Assembly: GCF_018991925.1 (NCBI RefSeq)
Contig: NW_024736071.1
Location: 9,815,231 to 9,879,230 of the forward strand
Length of the DNA stretch: 64,000 nucleotides
Reading direction: 5' to 3'
DNA from: Homarus americanus
Lineage: Eukaryota > Arthropoda > Malacostraca > Decapoda > Nephropidae
The position numbers were made by a program, and so were the translations under genes. Shown here one piece after another: positions 33,550 to 45,421 of the stretch. The notes under the pieces were generated by a model. The model saw only the letters and a list, made by a program, of their open reading frames with translations. It searched no databases and had not been told where the DNA came from. The stretch's first letter is position 1, and each line of letters begins with the position of its first letter.

Positions 33550-34720
33550 GGTATAGGTGGAAGATGTGACCACCATGGGAACCCGACTACTACACTGGCG
33601 GATGAAGGCAATGCATGATGGAGAGGCTACGAAGGCGAAACCCACCAAACTGGGCAATCGGCAATCCATTGCAACTCTCCCTCTCCCTAGTCGTTGCAAC
33701 ACTTGCACCACTGAATCAGGAAAAGGGAGAGCCAAGATGTGTGGTTGCAGCCTGTGCTTCTGCCACCCCACAAAAATCAACTCATGCACAGCCATCATCC
33801 AGCTCATTACACCTCTCATCATCATTAAAACCCCTATCCCCCAAAAGTCTTATGGTGACGGACGAGTGACGACAGGGACAGACAGAGATGACTGCCGGGA
33901 GTCTCTAGTTACAACTCTGTACATGGGTGGTAAAGATAAGATGGTCATTTATGCACTGGGATCCAGGCAGCAGTACAATCAGGTTCTGTCTGTGCGACTG
34001 AGCAGCCCTTTTGAGGAGCCACTCTGCTCATCCCACATACGGAGGGGGCTGGAAAAGGTGCCCTAAACATAGTCTGCCTAAAAAAACAACCTGACTGGGC
34101 AACCGCACCCAGTAAGGTCATCCTTATGCGGTCGAAAACCCAATCAAAATCACAGTTTCAAACAAAAAATAAAGTATACAATCTCTTATGGTCGCTGCAT
34201 GGAATGTGAGGACCCTTCTGGATACTGGCACAAATGAGCATCCTTGTGACAAAAGAGCTGGCTAGGTATAACATCGACATAGCAGCCATTAAGGAGTCCA
34301 TGCTCCCAGACGAGGGTCAACTCACAGAACGAGGGTCTGGCTATACCTTCTTCTGGAAGGGTAAGCGTGCTGCAGAGAGAAACTGCATTTAAGGAGTTGG
34401 CTTTCCCATCCGCCAACGCATCCTACACAGGCTAATTGAAATGCCTATTGGGATCAACGAGCGCCTCATGACGCTCCGAGTCCCAGTGAATCACTCACGT
34501 TATGCCTTTTTCCTCAGTGCATACGCCCCAACACTGAATGCAGAGGATGACATCAAGGAGGCCTTCTTCACTGACCTCGACAGAGTGCTAATCTCTATCC
34601 TCAGAGAAGATAAGGTTTCCTCCTATGTGACTTCAATGCCAGAGTTGGCAGAGATGCTGACATTTGATAGGGAACCACAGGGAGATATGGACTAGGCAAG
34701 TGTAATCAACGGCCTACACT
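33550..34720 (+). pseudogene. RTE-like LINE copy 1, leader and endonuclease remnant
   Basis: This is the AP-endonuclease part of an APE-type LINE (the family often mislabelled craniofacial development protein 2-like). VAAWNVRTLLDTGT near 34,190 is the domain start. YNIDIAAIKESMLPDEG near 34,270-34,320 spans the region of the catalytic Glu, followed by LTERGSGYTFFWKGK. From 34,441 MPIGINERLMTLRVPV and SAYAPTLNAEDD follow. The frame is broken by several shifts and stops (for example near 34,391 and 34,695). Copy 2 at 51.3 kb matches from about 33,556. Confidence 0.82.
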
Positions 34721-36561
34721 TCCTCAGCACGTGTGCTGCACATAACCTCATTATCACCAATACCTTGTTTAGGCAGCAACACCCATGATCCAAACACTGG
34801 CATATCATTGACTACATCATTGTCAGAGACACTGGCAGAACAATCCTCAGTTTCGAACCAAAACTGATACCTTATGCAAGAAGAAAGCTCTGGCCCAGCA
34901 GGAACTTCGCAATCTAAAGAATAACTGGTTAAAAAATAAAGCTTGTGAAACACAAAAGTTTGCAGATCAGCACAAGATGCATGAATTTTCAATGCAATCA
35001 AAACATTTTATGGGCCAATCACTCGTTGCGCAGCCCCCTCCGCTCATCCAATGGTAACTCCATAATTAAAGATGATGAAGGCCTCCTTCAACGCTGGAAA
35101 GAGCAATACCATTCATTGTTCAACTAAAACACTGATGTGGATGTCCCGACTACCCAGCAGGTCCCTCAGTATCCAGAGCTGACCCACCTCAGCTATCCTC
35201 CATCCCTGGATGAGGTAGCTACTTTCATCAAACAGATGAAAAATAGCAAAGCCTTAGAACCTGGTGGAATCCCAGCCGAGGTGTATAAAGCAGGAGGACC
35301 TCTGCTTACCAGCTGTCTCCACTCTCTCCTGGAGAAAATATGGGAAAAGGAGGAAATTCCCTAAGCACTTAAAGACACCTCCATCATCAATATTTATACG
35401 AACAAGGGAGACCGGTCAGACTGTGGCAACTACCGCAGGATCTTGCTCCTGTCTGTAACTGGAAAGATTATCGCCCGAGTCCTCCTAAACAGACTTCTTC
35501 TTGAGGCAGAAAACTTCCTCTCAGAATCTAAATGTGGCTGTAGACCATCACGTGGCACCGCTGACATGATCTTTGCTGCCCACCAGATACAGGAAAAGTG
35601 CAGGGAACAGCGTTGTGACCTGTACATGGCTTTCATTGACCTAACCATGGCCTTCGACTCAGTCAACAGGGAAGCCCTCTGGTGGACTTTCAGCCGTTTT
35701 GGCTGCACCCCAAAAAATTCACTGCCAATTTGAGGCAACTCCATGTTTGCATAAACGGTAGTGTCCTGCACAATGGTACCCAATCTGGGTTCTTCCTCAT
35801 CCAAATGGGGGTTAAAAAATGGTGTGTACTGGCACCAACTCTCTTTTCCATTTTCTTGGCTGTCTTTCTTACCCGTGCCAGTGCCAATTTAGCCAGCGGG
35901 GTGGACACCGAGTACCTGGTGAAAGGGGGCCTTTTCAACATAAGACAACTCCAGGCAAGAACAAAGGTGTCGGCAGCTTCCATCACTGAACTTCAGTATG
36001 CAGACGACCTCACTCCTGTTGCTCACAGTGAATGCGACCTACAGGAGATACTGAACACCTACTCAGATGAGTATGCACACTTCAGCCTTGAGGTGAATGT
36101 ACGGAAGTCGAACGATTCGCTTTCAACCTGCCCCTGGTTCAGACACACCTCCACCATCCATCCATCTTAATGGTACTACCGTCTCTAATGTTACCCACTA
36201 TCGGTATCTCGGCTTCCACCTGTCCACCACCGCAGACATCGATGAAGAGATTCAGCATCGGATCATTTGTGCATTTCAAGCCTTTAGCAGACTCCGAAAC
36301 CGTGTCTTCAGCTGTGGGGAGCTGAAATTATCTACAAAGTTGCACATATATCGAGCAGTGGTCCTCCCCACCCTACTATATGGCAGCGAGACATTGGTTA
36401 CAGTCATGAGGCACCTCAAGGCACTTGAAAACTTTCACCAACGTAGTCTACGTTCCATCCTCCGAGTTTGCTACAAGAGAACAAATGCCAGTATCCTTGC
36501 TGACACCAACTGTAGGAGCATCGAGGCTACCATTATAATTATCCACGAACAACTACGCTAG
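34721..36561 (+). pseudogene. RTE-like LINE copy 1, reverse transcriptase
   Basis: The RT frame comes in four overlapping pieces. SLDEVATFIKQMKNSKA and ALEPGGIPAEVYKAG open the RT. RSDCGNYRRILLLSVTGKI and CGCRPSRGTADMIFAAHQ follow, then MAFIDLTMAFDSVNREAL with motif A (35,627-35,680). After a shift near 35,735, LAPTLFSIFLAVFL and LQYADDLTPVAHS carry the catalytic YADD near 36,000. From 36,097 the thumb reads YRYLGFHLSTTADIDEEIQ and ALENFHQRSLRSILRV. No piece is intact, so it is non-functional. Confidence 0.88.
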
Positions 36562-37039
36562 ACTGGCCATGTTACCCGCATGGACGACAGCAGACTGCCA
36601 AAGCAGCTACTTTACAGTTACCTAACGAATAGTAAATGTAACGCCAGAGGGCAACTGAAAAGGTATAAGGATAATCTCAAAACAAACCTGAAAAAGTGCC
36701 AAATCGACCCCCTCACCTGGTAGCCAATTACTCCACATCGTAACGCTTGGAGGAGCACCACAGGAGAAGGTGTCAATATTTTCGAGTTAGCCCGACTGCA
36801 TAACAAGGCAGACAAGCGCCAACGCCGGAAAGACTCTTCCACCGCCCCTCCCGCACTCGATGTAGCCCTCCAAATGTGCAACATCTGTGAACAACTCTGC
36901 TGGTCCTGTATTGGCCTCTTTAGTCACCTCAAAAGTTAGCAATGAAGATGACATCCCTAATAACTCACATTATATCATAGCTGGATGATCGTCATCCTTG
37001 ATTCCGAGTGACAGCAAAGTAGTGGTGGTGGTGGTGGTG

Positions 37040-37068
<29 letters not shown>
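36562..37068 (+). pseudogene. RTE-like LINE copy 1, C-terminus and 3' tail
   Basis: The thumb continues past a stop (TAG near 36,559) with TGHVTRMDDSRLPKQLLYS and a terminal Cys motif CNICEQLCWSCIGLFSHLK near 36,880-36,935. The element ends with TTCCGAGTGACAGCAAAG and then (GTG)n and (TAG)n to about 37,069. RTE-type LINEs typically end in short tandem repeats. The same end sequence is present at 55,075-55,116. Confidence 0.8.
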
Positions 37069-37070
<2 letters not shown>

Positions 37071-37071
37071 G

Positions 37072-37086
37072 TTAGGTTAGGTTAGG
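37072..37086. repeat. (TTAGG)3 tract at a LINE end
   Basis: Three exact TTAGG units directly after the (TAG)n tail of the RTE-like copy. They may have arisen by slippage from the tail or may be target sequence. Confidence 0.8.
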
Positions 37087-37796
37087 TAGTAGTAGTGAGG
37101 TGGTGTGCGCAGCGTGGGTGTTGTGGAGTGTCCTCCCCGATCTATAGTGTTATTGGTGGGGACATACTCGCGGTGTGGGAGCGGGAATTTAACAATGTGT
37201 CGGTGAATATCTGATGTCACCCTAAGCATTGTCACCCAAGGTTTCTTCTCATCCCTTACGGCATAAATTGTAAATATTCCGTGTGTTCACCGGCGTTCAC
37301 CAACCGAGTAGTGACCTGGCGGTGCTGGGTCGGTGGTGGGATAATGAGGAGGCTTGGAGCCAAGGTCAGTGTCGATAGGCCTACTCTGACAGGGGTGGTC
37401 TCGAGACTTTCGCCCCTATGGGGCCGAGAGTGCTGCCCACGCGGTCCCCTCCCCACCACAGTAACGGACTCTTAATGTACAGTAGGGTCTCGACGAACCA
37501 AGTGAGTATATATAACTGACATTACACCAGTGAGACCATATATATAGTGGTTATTTGTGCCACGGATACATAAACAAGTGATTGGTGTATCATTCTGATG
37601 TATGGATGGTCGCCATTAGGGGGGGGGGGGGTAGCCTACACACCCACGCGCGCACGTATGCCCTTACTACCTGGACACAGCAGTCCAGCCTGTCACCTCT
37701 CCGTCCTTCCCTCATAAGAACCAGTATTATCTTGTGCCTGGGACCAAATCACATGTTCGGAGGCGGACGTAACTGTCGCACAAGGTGCAGATCATT
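37087..37796. other. Possible 5' untranslated region of the RLE-type LINE
   Basis: No coding signal is seen. The region is relatively GC-rich, has 12 G near 37,620, and directly precedes the cysteine-rich start of the RLE-type element. It could be the element's promoter-bearing leader. No second 5' end is available for comparison. Confidence 0.35.
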
Positions 37797-39356
37797 ATGC
37801 CGGTTGACAGACATTGTTGTGTCTGTTCTAACCAGTACCAAAAATGCACTAGCTGTGTTTGTGTGAGAAACAACCGACCATGTGTATCTTGCATAAAGGG
37901 AAACAATTGCCGCAACCCTTATAACCTTCATGGCAGGGAGTTGTCACAGGAGGCCACACTGGATATCGTAGGGACCCAGCAGCCCGCTGATATCCTAAAC
38001 GATAGCAGTGAGCCAAATCAACCTGAAAATGTAGTACCAATAAACGCTGCTCCAATAGTAGCTGATGTCCACGAGGTGAATGAGAGACAGCCACCACAGT
38101 GGAGTGGCATGTCGATGGAAAATGCAGACATATGGGTTAAAAAAACATACTCAGAAATTGTCAGGTGGTCGCCAGCAAACCTGTTTGAACCATCTAAGTG
38201 TGCGGCCACCAAAGAAATGATTCGGGAGATGATTAGTCTCTTAACTGAGTACACTCAAGACCGCCTCCTTGCCCCGTTAGCTCTTCATATACTGGCAATA
38301 ATACCACATCTATTCTGTCAGAGGACACACACAAAGACTAAGCACAAAGAAAATGCGGCAGCAATGAAGAGAAGACTGACATTGTGGCAGAAGGGGGCCC
38401 TTGATGATCTCCTATGTGAAGCAAGAACACTGCAGGAGAGACTAAAATCTGCAGGAGACGGAAAGCAAAACACTGATGATGCTGCAAGGAAGTTTGGAAA
38501 CAAAATGCGTGTGGGAAAAGTGTCTTTGGCGGTAAGATCTCTCACAGAGGATTCCACCGGTGGGGTCCTGCCAATAAACAGAGAGACATTAAAACAACTG
38601 AAAGAAAAACATCCCTCTGCAAGTGATGACGAAGGCATCAGGTTTCAGGGTGCCTATATCCCACCAAATGCTGTCCTGTTCGAGAAAATAACAGGAGGGA
38701 TGGTGTGGAAAAAGGCACTGAAGACTTAGGGAGGTGCCGGCCCTTCAGGTCTGGATGCAAACGGATGGAGAGTCATCCTCAGCACTAACAAGTTTGGCCC
38801 CGCAGCAAGTGATCTCTGCACGGCCATTGCCGTCCTTGCAAGAAAGCTGGCATCCTCATGCTGCCATCACCTTCATGCTCTGACGGCCTGCTGCCTCATT
38901 CCCCTGGATAAGAATCCAGGATGTAGGCCAATAGGAGTGGGGGAAGTGCTGAGGCGAATCATCGGAAAATGCATAATGGAGGTGGTAAAGGAGGATGTCA
39001 GGGCAGCAGCAGGGAACCTGCAAGTTTGTGCTGGCCAACAAGCTGGAGGGGAAGCTGCCATTCACGCCATGAGAACGATATTTGAGCAACGTGATTGTGA
39101 GGCCGTTCTCCTGGTCGACGCTTCAAACGCATTCAACATACTTAACCGCAAGGCCGCACTGCACAACATCAAGATCAAGTGTCCAAGCTTTGCAATGTAC
39201 GTTGAAAACTCATATAGGAATCCATCAGACCTCTATATAGTAAACAACAAGGCCCTAAGAGGTGATACCATCTTACAGTCAACCGAGGGAACAACACAGG
39301 GGGACCCTGTTGCAATGGCAATGTATGCAATGTATCAGTGCTCCAACAAGAAATAA
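37797..39356 (+). pseudogene. RLE-type LINE copy 2: Cys-rich N-terminus and RT palm
   Basis: This is a non-LTR retrotransposon polyprotein. The first ATG in frame is at 37,797. Residues 7-43 form a cysteine cluster (CCVCSNQYQKCTSCVCV, then CVSCIKGNNC), presumably zinc-binding. A long linker rich in charged residues follows. A single in-frame TAG at 38,727-38,729 precedes the RT region: GGAGPSGLDANGWRVI, CRPIGVGEVLRRIIGK, motif A LLVDASNAFNILNRK (near 39,110) and motif B GTTQGDPVAMAMYAM (near 39,290). A frameshift near 39,335-39,356 ends this frame. The RT family resembles proteins I remember from cnidarian and sponge genomes. No close clade name is assured. Confidence 0.88.
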
Positions 39357-40927
39357 AATTTGAAACAACTGGGGTCAAACAAGTGGCGTACGCTGATGAC
39401 CTTACAGGAGCAGGAAAAGCGGAGGGCATCAAAAAGTGGTGGGACTTGGTAACATCGTGAGGTCCACAAATAGGGTACCACCCAAACGCCAGCAATTCCT
39501 TCCTCATCGTGAAGCCAGAACATTATGAACGGGCAAAGGAGGTTTTTGGCGGAAGCGAAGTCAAAATAACTAAGGACAGCCAAAGACATCTAGGCGCAGT
39601 AATTGGCACTACGGACTTCAAGACCGAGTACGTAGCGGGAAAGGTGAATGAGTGGGTTAGTGAAATCCAAGCTCTGTCTGAGATTGCTAACACAGAGCCA
39701 CATGCGGCTTTCGCTGCATTCACCCATGGAGTCAAGCATCGTTGGAACTACCTGATGCGTACTATCCCTGGTATCGGACCCCTCCTCCACCCTCTGGAAG
39801 AAGCTATCAGTGTCAAGTTCATTCCCAAATTAATGAAACACACTCACTTAACCCCAGCAGAAAGAGAACTTCTTGCACTTCCATCAAGACTGGGAGGGAT
39901 GGGACTAACCAATCCAGAGGAGATTGCAGCCACCGAACATCAAAACTCACTTAAGCTCACGGCAGCCCTCACGGACCACATAATAGCCCAGAACGCAACA
40001 GGGGAGGTCGTGACCGGTGAAGTAAACGAGATTCGTAGGTCCATTACGACAGATCGACAGCAATGCCAAAATGATAAGTTGCATCAACTGTTGCTGCAGG
40101 TTCCAGAAAATTTGAAAAAAGAAGTAGCTATAGCGCAGGAGGTGGGCGCCTCGAACTGGTTAACTACGTTACCGATAAGGGCAAATGGTTTCAGTCTTAA
40201 CAAACAAGAATTTACAGATGCCATTGCTCTAAGGTACGGTCGGCCAGTAGAAGGTTTGCCCTCCCAATGCGTGTGTGGCTTTTCCAATGACGGCGATCAC
40301 GCCATGGTGTGCAAGAAAGGGGGCTTCATATGCATGAGGCATGATGAAGTAAGGGACCTTACAGCAAATATGTTGAAGGAAATCTGCCGGGATTTCATGG
40401 TAGAACCGACCCTCCTTCCATTGGATGGTGAGATCCTCCAACACAGGACTTCAAACACATCTAACGAAGCCCGTGTTGACGTCAGTGCTCGAGGATTCTG
40501 GAGGCGCGGACAGTGAGCTTTCTTCGACATCAGGATTTTTGATCCCATGGCCGCATGTCACCGTAACCTAGCTCTCGATGCTGCACATAGGAGGAACTAG
40601 AACGACAAGATAAGGGCATATGGGGAGAGAATCCAAAACGTTGACCAAGGCAGCTTCACTCCCTTAGTGTTCACAACCTCTGTTGGGATGGGACCAAGTG
40701 CAAGATGTTTCTACGCTAGACTCGCGGAGGTGATCTCCGAACAGAAGCAGCAGCCCAGAAGTTTCGTTACAGCCTGGATGAGATGTGGACTGTCTTTCTC
40801 TCTCCTTCGGTCGGCTTTGCTCTGCCTCAGGGGAACGAGAGCTTCTGCCCCAATTCCGACAACTGCTGCAGATATCGACTACGAGGCTACAGTCACTGAA
40901 TGCCGCATAGACCTGCGGTTCAACTAA
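39357..40927 (+). pseudogene. RLE-type LINE copy 2: RT catalytic YADD, zinc knuckle and nuclease
   Basis: This continues the same protein in another frame. VKQVAYADDLTGAGKA holds the catalytic YADD (39,389-39,400). A TGA lies at 39,458-39,460. The thumb reads RHLGAVIGTTDFKTEY and GVKHRWNYLMRTIPGIG. At 40,268 the knuckle CVCGFSNDGDHAMVC begins, followed by RHDEVRDLTA. Then come ARVDVSARGFW and FFDIRIFDP, the two acidic positions expected of a PD-(D/E)XK (restriction-like) nuclease placed after the RT as in R2-type LINEs. Further stops are TGA at 40,514 and TAG at 40,598. Copy 1 has sense codons at both places. The protein ends at a TAA at 40,925-40,927. Confidence 0.88.
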
Positions 40928-41255
<328 letters not shown>

Positions 41256-41450
41256 CTAATTAACGGTTTATTGAAAAAGTCGGCAGCCCGAAGGCTGAAA
41301 ATATACATTAGACCAAAATGAGTTGTTGCATGCAACGACATGGGGTGGGTGGGTCGTTTAACAAAAGCTTTCATTACTAAAAGGAGAAGGAACAATGATT
41401 GAACATACAAATTATTATAGTTTACAGTTGATGGCCCGGGCCTGGGCTGG

Positions 41451-41800
41451 TCATGGAGACACCAGGTCGTGAGGTGTTCACGTGGTGTAGTAACTCGTCC
41501 TCGGGTGTTGATATGAGGGACCTTACTTGGTCATGGAGACATCGGGTGGTGTGGTGTTCACGTGGTGTGGTAACTCGTCCTCGGATGTTGATATGAAGGA
41601 CCTCACGTGGTCATGGAGACATCGAGTGGTGTGGTGTTCACGTGGTGTAGTAATTCATTCTCGGGTGTTGATATGAAGGACCGCACGTGGTCATAAAGAC
41701 ACCGGGTGGTGTGGTGTTCACGTGGTGCAGTAACTCGTCCTCGGGTGTTGATATGAAGGACATCACGTTGTCATGGGGACACCGTATGGTGTGGTGTGGT
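41451..41800. repeat. Tandem repeat with exact 80-bp period
   Basis: TCATGGAGAC or a close variant starts at 41,451, 41,531, 41,611, 41,691 and 41,771, always 80 bases apart. GTGTTCACGTGGTGTAGTAA and CTCGGGTGTTGATATGA recur within each unit. There are about 4.4 units. Confidence 0.95.
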
Positions 41801-42192
41801 GTCACAGTACCTCACTGCTCGGTGATGTTGTGTTATCCCGTAGTCAGGTGTATAGCCGGCCGGCCCTCTGTTGTTCCCAGGGTGGACGGATTAGCACCTC
41901 CTTGTCAGAAGATGGTTAGTTCCCAGGGGTGCTTATCTCACTGGTGGGTCGCGGCTCTCACTGGTACTGTCTAGTGGTGAATTCACTGGCTTAAACACTG
42001 TTCATCACTGTTCAACACTGATCCCACATCTTTCCGAAACGAAATTGTCATTTTTGATGATGTCGATATCCCGGTGGTGAGGATGGGTCGGGGAGAGGGA
42101 CTTGGGGGAATGGGCCGACATTGGCCAAGGGGGGCAGCTGCGTAGCGGAAGCAGCGCCTGAATAGGTCTTGACCCTACGATGGTCAAGGATG

Positions 42193-42193
<1 letters not shown>
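41801..42193. other. Spacer, nothing recognised
   Basis: GC-richer non-coding sequence between two tandem repeats. It contains no gene. Confidence 0.4.
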
Positions 42194-42270
<77 letters not shown>

Positions 42271-42274
42271 GTGT
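42194..42274. repeat. (GT)n microsatellite
   Basis: About 40 GT units with one GC interruption near the end. Confidence 0.98.
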
Positions 42275-42339
42275 GGTGATTAGAAAGTATTATGGACACG
42301 ATAATTAGAAAGTGATCACTAACAAATCATAAAAAAGAA

Positions 42340-42560
42340 AGCATATATAGAGAAAATATATTTTGGAGAACAAGAGAAAAATAATCTTACGAAAGAAAGT
42401 TCAAATAGACGAGAAACACATAGCAGAGAAAGCACTTGTCGAAAAGAAAGCAAACAGTTGAAAGAAAATACATATCAAAGAAACCATTTATATATAAGAA
42501 AGTTCAGGAAGAAGAGACAGTTTCTAAAGAGGAGAACTGAAATAAAAAATAATGAGTACA
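42340..42560. repeat. Purine-rich degenerate repeat
   Basis: GAGAAA/GAAAGT-type phrases recur irregularly, similar to the 32.6-32.9 kb region. In both places they lie within a few hundred bases of a (GT)n tract. Confidence 0.45.
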
Positions 42561-42719
42561 TATATAAAATCAGGTACCTGTACATATAAACGAGAAACTA
42601 TAAGCGATAACGGATGACAAGACGAGAGAGAGTTGTACATCACACAACGTCGGCGAAACCTTGAATATGAAAATGAATCTCATCATACTTTCTTCACTCC
42701 AGGACATACATGACCCAGT

Positions 42720-43025
42720 TGACCGTCCTCTCTCCTACCCCACTACTCCCCCCTGCCCTTACCCTCTCTACTGACCTGCCTCCTCCACCCTAATACCTGC
42801 TTCCCTTGCCCCACCACACTGCTCTCTATTGCAACGACCCCACCACACTACTCGCTCTTGCCCTGCTCCTCTCTATTGACCTGCCTCCACCACCCTAATA
42901 CCTACTTCCCTTCCCCCCACCACACTACTCGCTCTTGCCCTGCCCCTCTCTATTGATCTGCCTCCACCACCCTAATACCTATTTCCCTTCCCCCCACCAC
43001 ACTACTCGCTACTGCCACACCCCCC
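42720..43025. repeat. C-rich tandem repeat, about 77-bp unit
   Basis: CTGCCTCCACCACCCTAATA, CTTCCC and CCACCACACTACTCGCT recur about every 77 bases over three to four units, with decay at the left. Confidence 0.85.
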
Positions 43026-43914
43026 ACCCACCAGCACAACAACTAGACGTAAATTTTTATGTTAGGTCGGATCGGAATAATATTCAGTTGTAAGCTTAGG
43101 ACGTACAATGGTTTATTAGCTCAGACATCGGAGGGCAGACAAGTTTCCCTCGTCATATTAATCACGACACGATGTACGGCCAATTACTGCCACGGGGGAC
43201 AGTGTCATATAAAATAGAATCCACCATCAACTTTTCTAATTCATATGAAATTTTTTATAATTCGAACTTGGCGATACGGTAACGCACATTCTAGTCACGA
43301 CAGTCTCAGTGCCAACGTACACCAGTGTGATCGTATATTGACAGGGGGAACAAATTAAGCGCTAGTTATCCACCGCAGGGCAGCTACAATAATGGTCACC
43401 TTTAGCTGAAAGTGTGTAGAAAGTCTTCTTTAACTTACGACGGTAAAAAAACTTCAATATATCTTGTAGCACAGAAACTCATCAGACTCGAGGCCTACTC
43501 TACAGTAGTGGTAATCATTAATGTACGAATCTTTAAAGCCCGGACCGTAATCTGCATAATGTATTTACAGGTATAAGCATTAAGCAGGGTAATATAACAA
43601 CCTTAATAAACTTATTTACACCAGATGAGAATTAATATAGAAATTAGTTGAAATATAGTACTGCACTTTTAAATTGCACTATTGTTGCGTTCATGATGTG
43701 CATCCATCTTGTTACAATAATTTGTATACATGAAATTGAACAACAACCTTATGGAAATTCTCTAAATATAATATTGAAAGACATAAACATAAAGAAGTAA
43801 ACGATTACATGGACTAAAGAAGACGAACAGGAAAGGTTATGAAGTCAGTGGTATGTAAAGTGTTTACTTAATACCCAAGATTGCGCCATCTTTGGTCATC
43901 CTCTCTTAGGGATT
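43026..43914. other. Non-coding sequence, nothing recognised
   Basis: AT-rich spacer with no repeat or gene that I can support. Confidence 0.4.
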
Positions 43915-44717
43915 ATGGGGAAACTTTTGTCATGGCCCCCGACATCTCCAAAGCATTTCACAGGGTATGGCACAAGTCTTTGCTTTCTAAGCTTCCCTCT
44001 TATAGATTCTCCCCCACTCTGTTCTCTAATTTCTAGCTTCTTTGAGAACCTATCCATGGAAGTTGTTGTCGAGGGATCGATCTCTCGCTCTTTCTCTACC
44101 AATAGTGGTGTCCCACAGGGTTCTGTTCTTTCATCTCTCTCTTCCTTCTTTTTATCAATGATTTACTTCTCACTGCGACTAATTCTATCCAGTTTTACGC
44201 TGATGATTCTACTCTTCACTCTTCTTCACACGTTTTCTTTCCACCTAATTCTCAAACTAGATCTGTTTCTAGAGCTGATATTATTTCACCTATCAATGCG
44301 AATCTGTGCAACATCTCCGACTGGGGAAGTAGAAACTCGGTTAAATTCAATATTAATAAAACACAGTATTTACCAATTACATTTTCCAAATTAGATGATC
44401 TCCCATCAATCACATTTCAGGACGCAATCATTCTGCAAAGTTCTAAAATAGATATGCTAGGCCTCACCGTTTTCTCTAATATGTCATGGAAGCCACACAT
44501 CCACAACATTGCTAAAGCTGCCTCCCGAAAGCTGGGAATGCTGTACAGATGCCGTATTTACTTCACCCTAATGAGGAGTTGCTTCAAGTTTATAAGGGAT
44601 TCATTCGTCCTAACTTGGAGTACTGCTCTCATATCTGGGATGGTTCTTCTTCTGCCGCAATGTTGCTTCACTCTATCTCTTTTACAGGTACTTTAACGGG
44701 CAATGTTCGGTGTATTT
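43915..44717 (+). pseudogene. Jockey-like LINE reverse transcriptase, first part
   Basis: The RT palm of a jockey-group LINE. APDISKAFHRVWHKSLLSK holds motif A (the Asp is kept and the usual DR is HR). NSGVPQGSVLSS is motif B. In a shifted frame FYADDSTLHSS near 44,195 is the catalytic site. DMLGLTVFSNMSWKPHI and KAASRKLGMLYRCR form the thumb from 44,454. Several frame changes are present. The copy is cut at about 44,717 by a CR1 element in the opposite direction and resumes near 46,560. It starts inside the RT, so it is also 5'-truncated. Confidence 0.85.
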
Positions 44718-45421
44718 AAGAACATAAGAACATAAGAATGGAGGAAACTGCAGCGGGCCTATTGGCCCATACTGGGTAGTCCCGTTTACACCCAACCCCT
44801 ATTGCTCATATAAGCATCCAACCTATGTTTGAAGCTATTCAGCGTATTCGAGTTAATGATGATATTTGGTAACTTGTTCCATTCATCCACTACTCTGTTT
44901 CCAAACCAGTGTTTACCTATTTCGCGTCTAAATCTAAATTTGTCTAACTTAAAACCATTGTTACGAGTTCGCTCCTGGTTGGATAGTTTGAGTACCTTTG
45001 TAATGTCCCCGTTGTTTAGCCCTGACTTCCATTTATACACCTCTATCAGGTCGCCCCTCGCTCTACGTCTCTCGAGGGAGTGCAGATTAAGATGCTTTAA
45101 CCTGTCTCTATACTCAAGGTTCCTAATGCCCAGGATTAGTCTTGTCATTCTCCTCTGAATTCTTTCCAAGGATTCTATATCCATTCTGTAATACGGTGAC
45201 CAAAACTGAACTGGGTAATCCAGGTGTGGTCTCACAAGCCCAAGATACAGTTTTAGGATGACATCGCTAGTCTTGTAACTAACACTCCTTTGTATGAACC
45301 CAAGTACTTTATTAGCCTTGTTACGAGCAAAAACACATTGTTTACTTGGCTTAAGGTTCCTACTTATCATTACTCCTAAATCTCTCTTGCAGTCGGATTT
45401 CTCTATGGTATCGTTGTTCAT
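44718..45421 (-). pseudogene. CR1 LINE RT C-terminal part and 3' end
   Basis: On the minus strand this is the last 211 codons of a CR1-type ORF2. RDLGVMISRNLKPSKQC, LVRPHLDYPVQFWSPYY and MTRLILGIRNLEYRDRL come first. The conserved end HWFGNRVVDEWNKLPNII and RLDAYMSNRGWV with its stop is at 44,786. After the stop, GGACTACCCAGTATGGGCC-type sequence leads to (TTCTTATG)2, which is the octamer class of 3' end known for CR1 elements. A second copy of this 3' part is at 62.5-62.8 kb. One frameshift near 45,430 separates it from the upstream frame. Confidence 0.9.

Noticed and set aside
33325..33825. 166-codon minus-strand frame
   Set aside because: It is antisense to the leader of the RTE-like LINE, whose plus-strand identity is supported by copy 2.
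38318..38638. 106-codon minus-strand frame
   Set aside because: It is antisense to the clearly coding linker of the RLE-type LINE.
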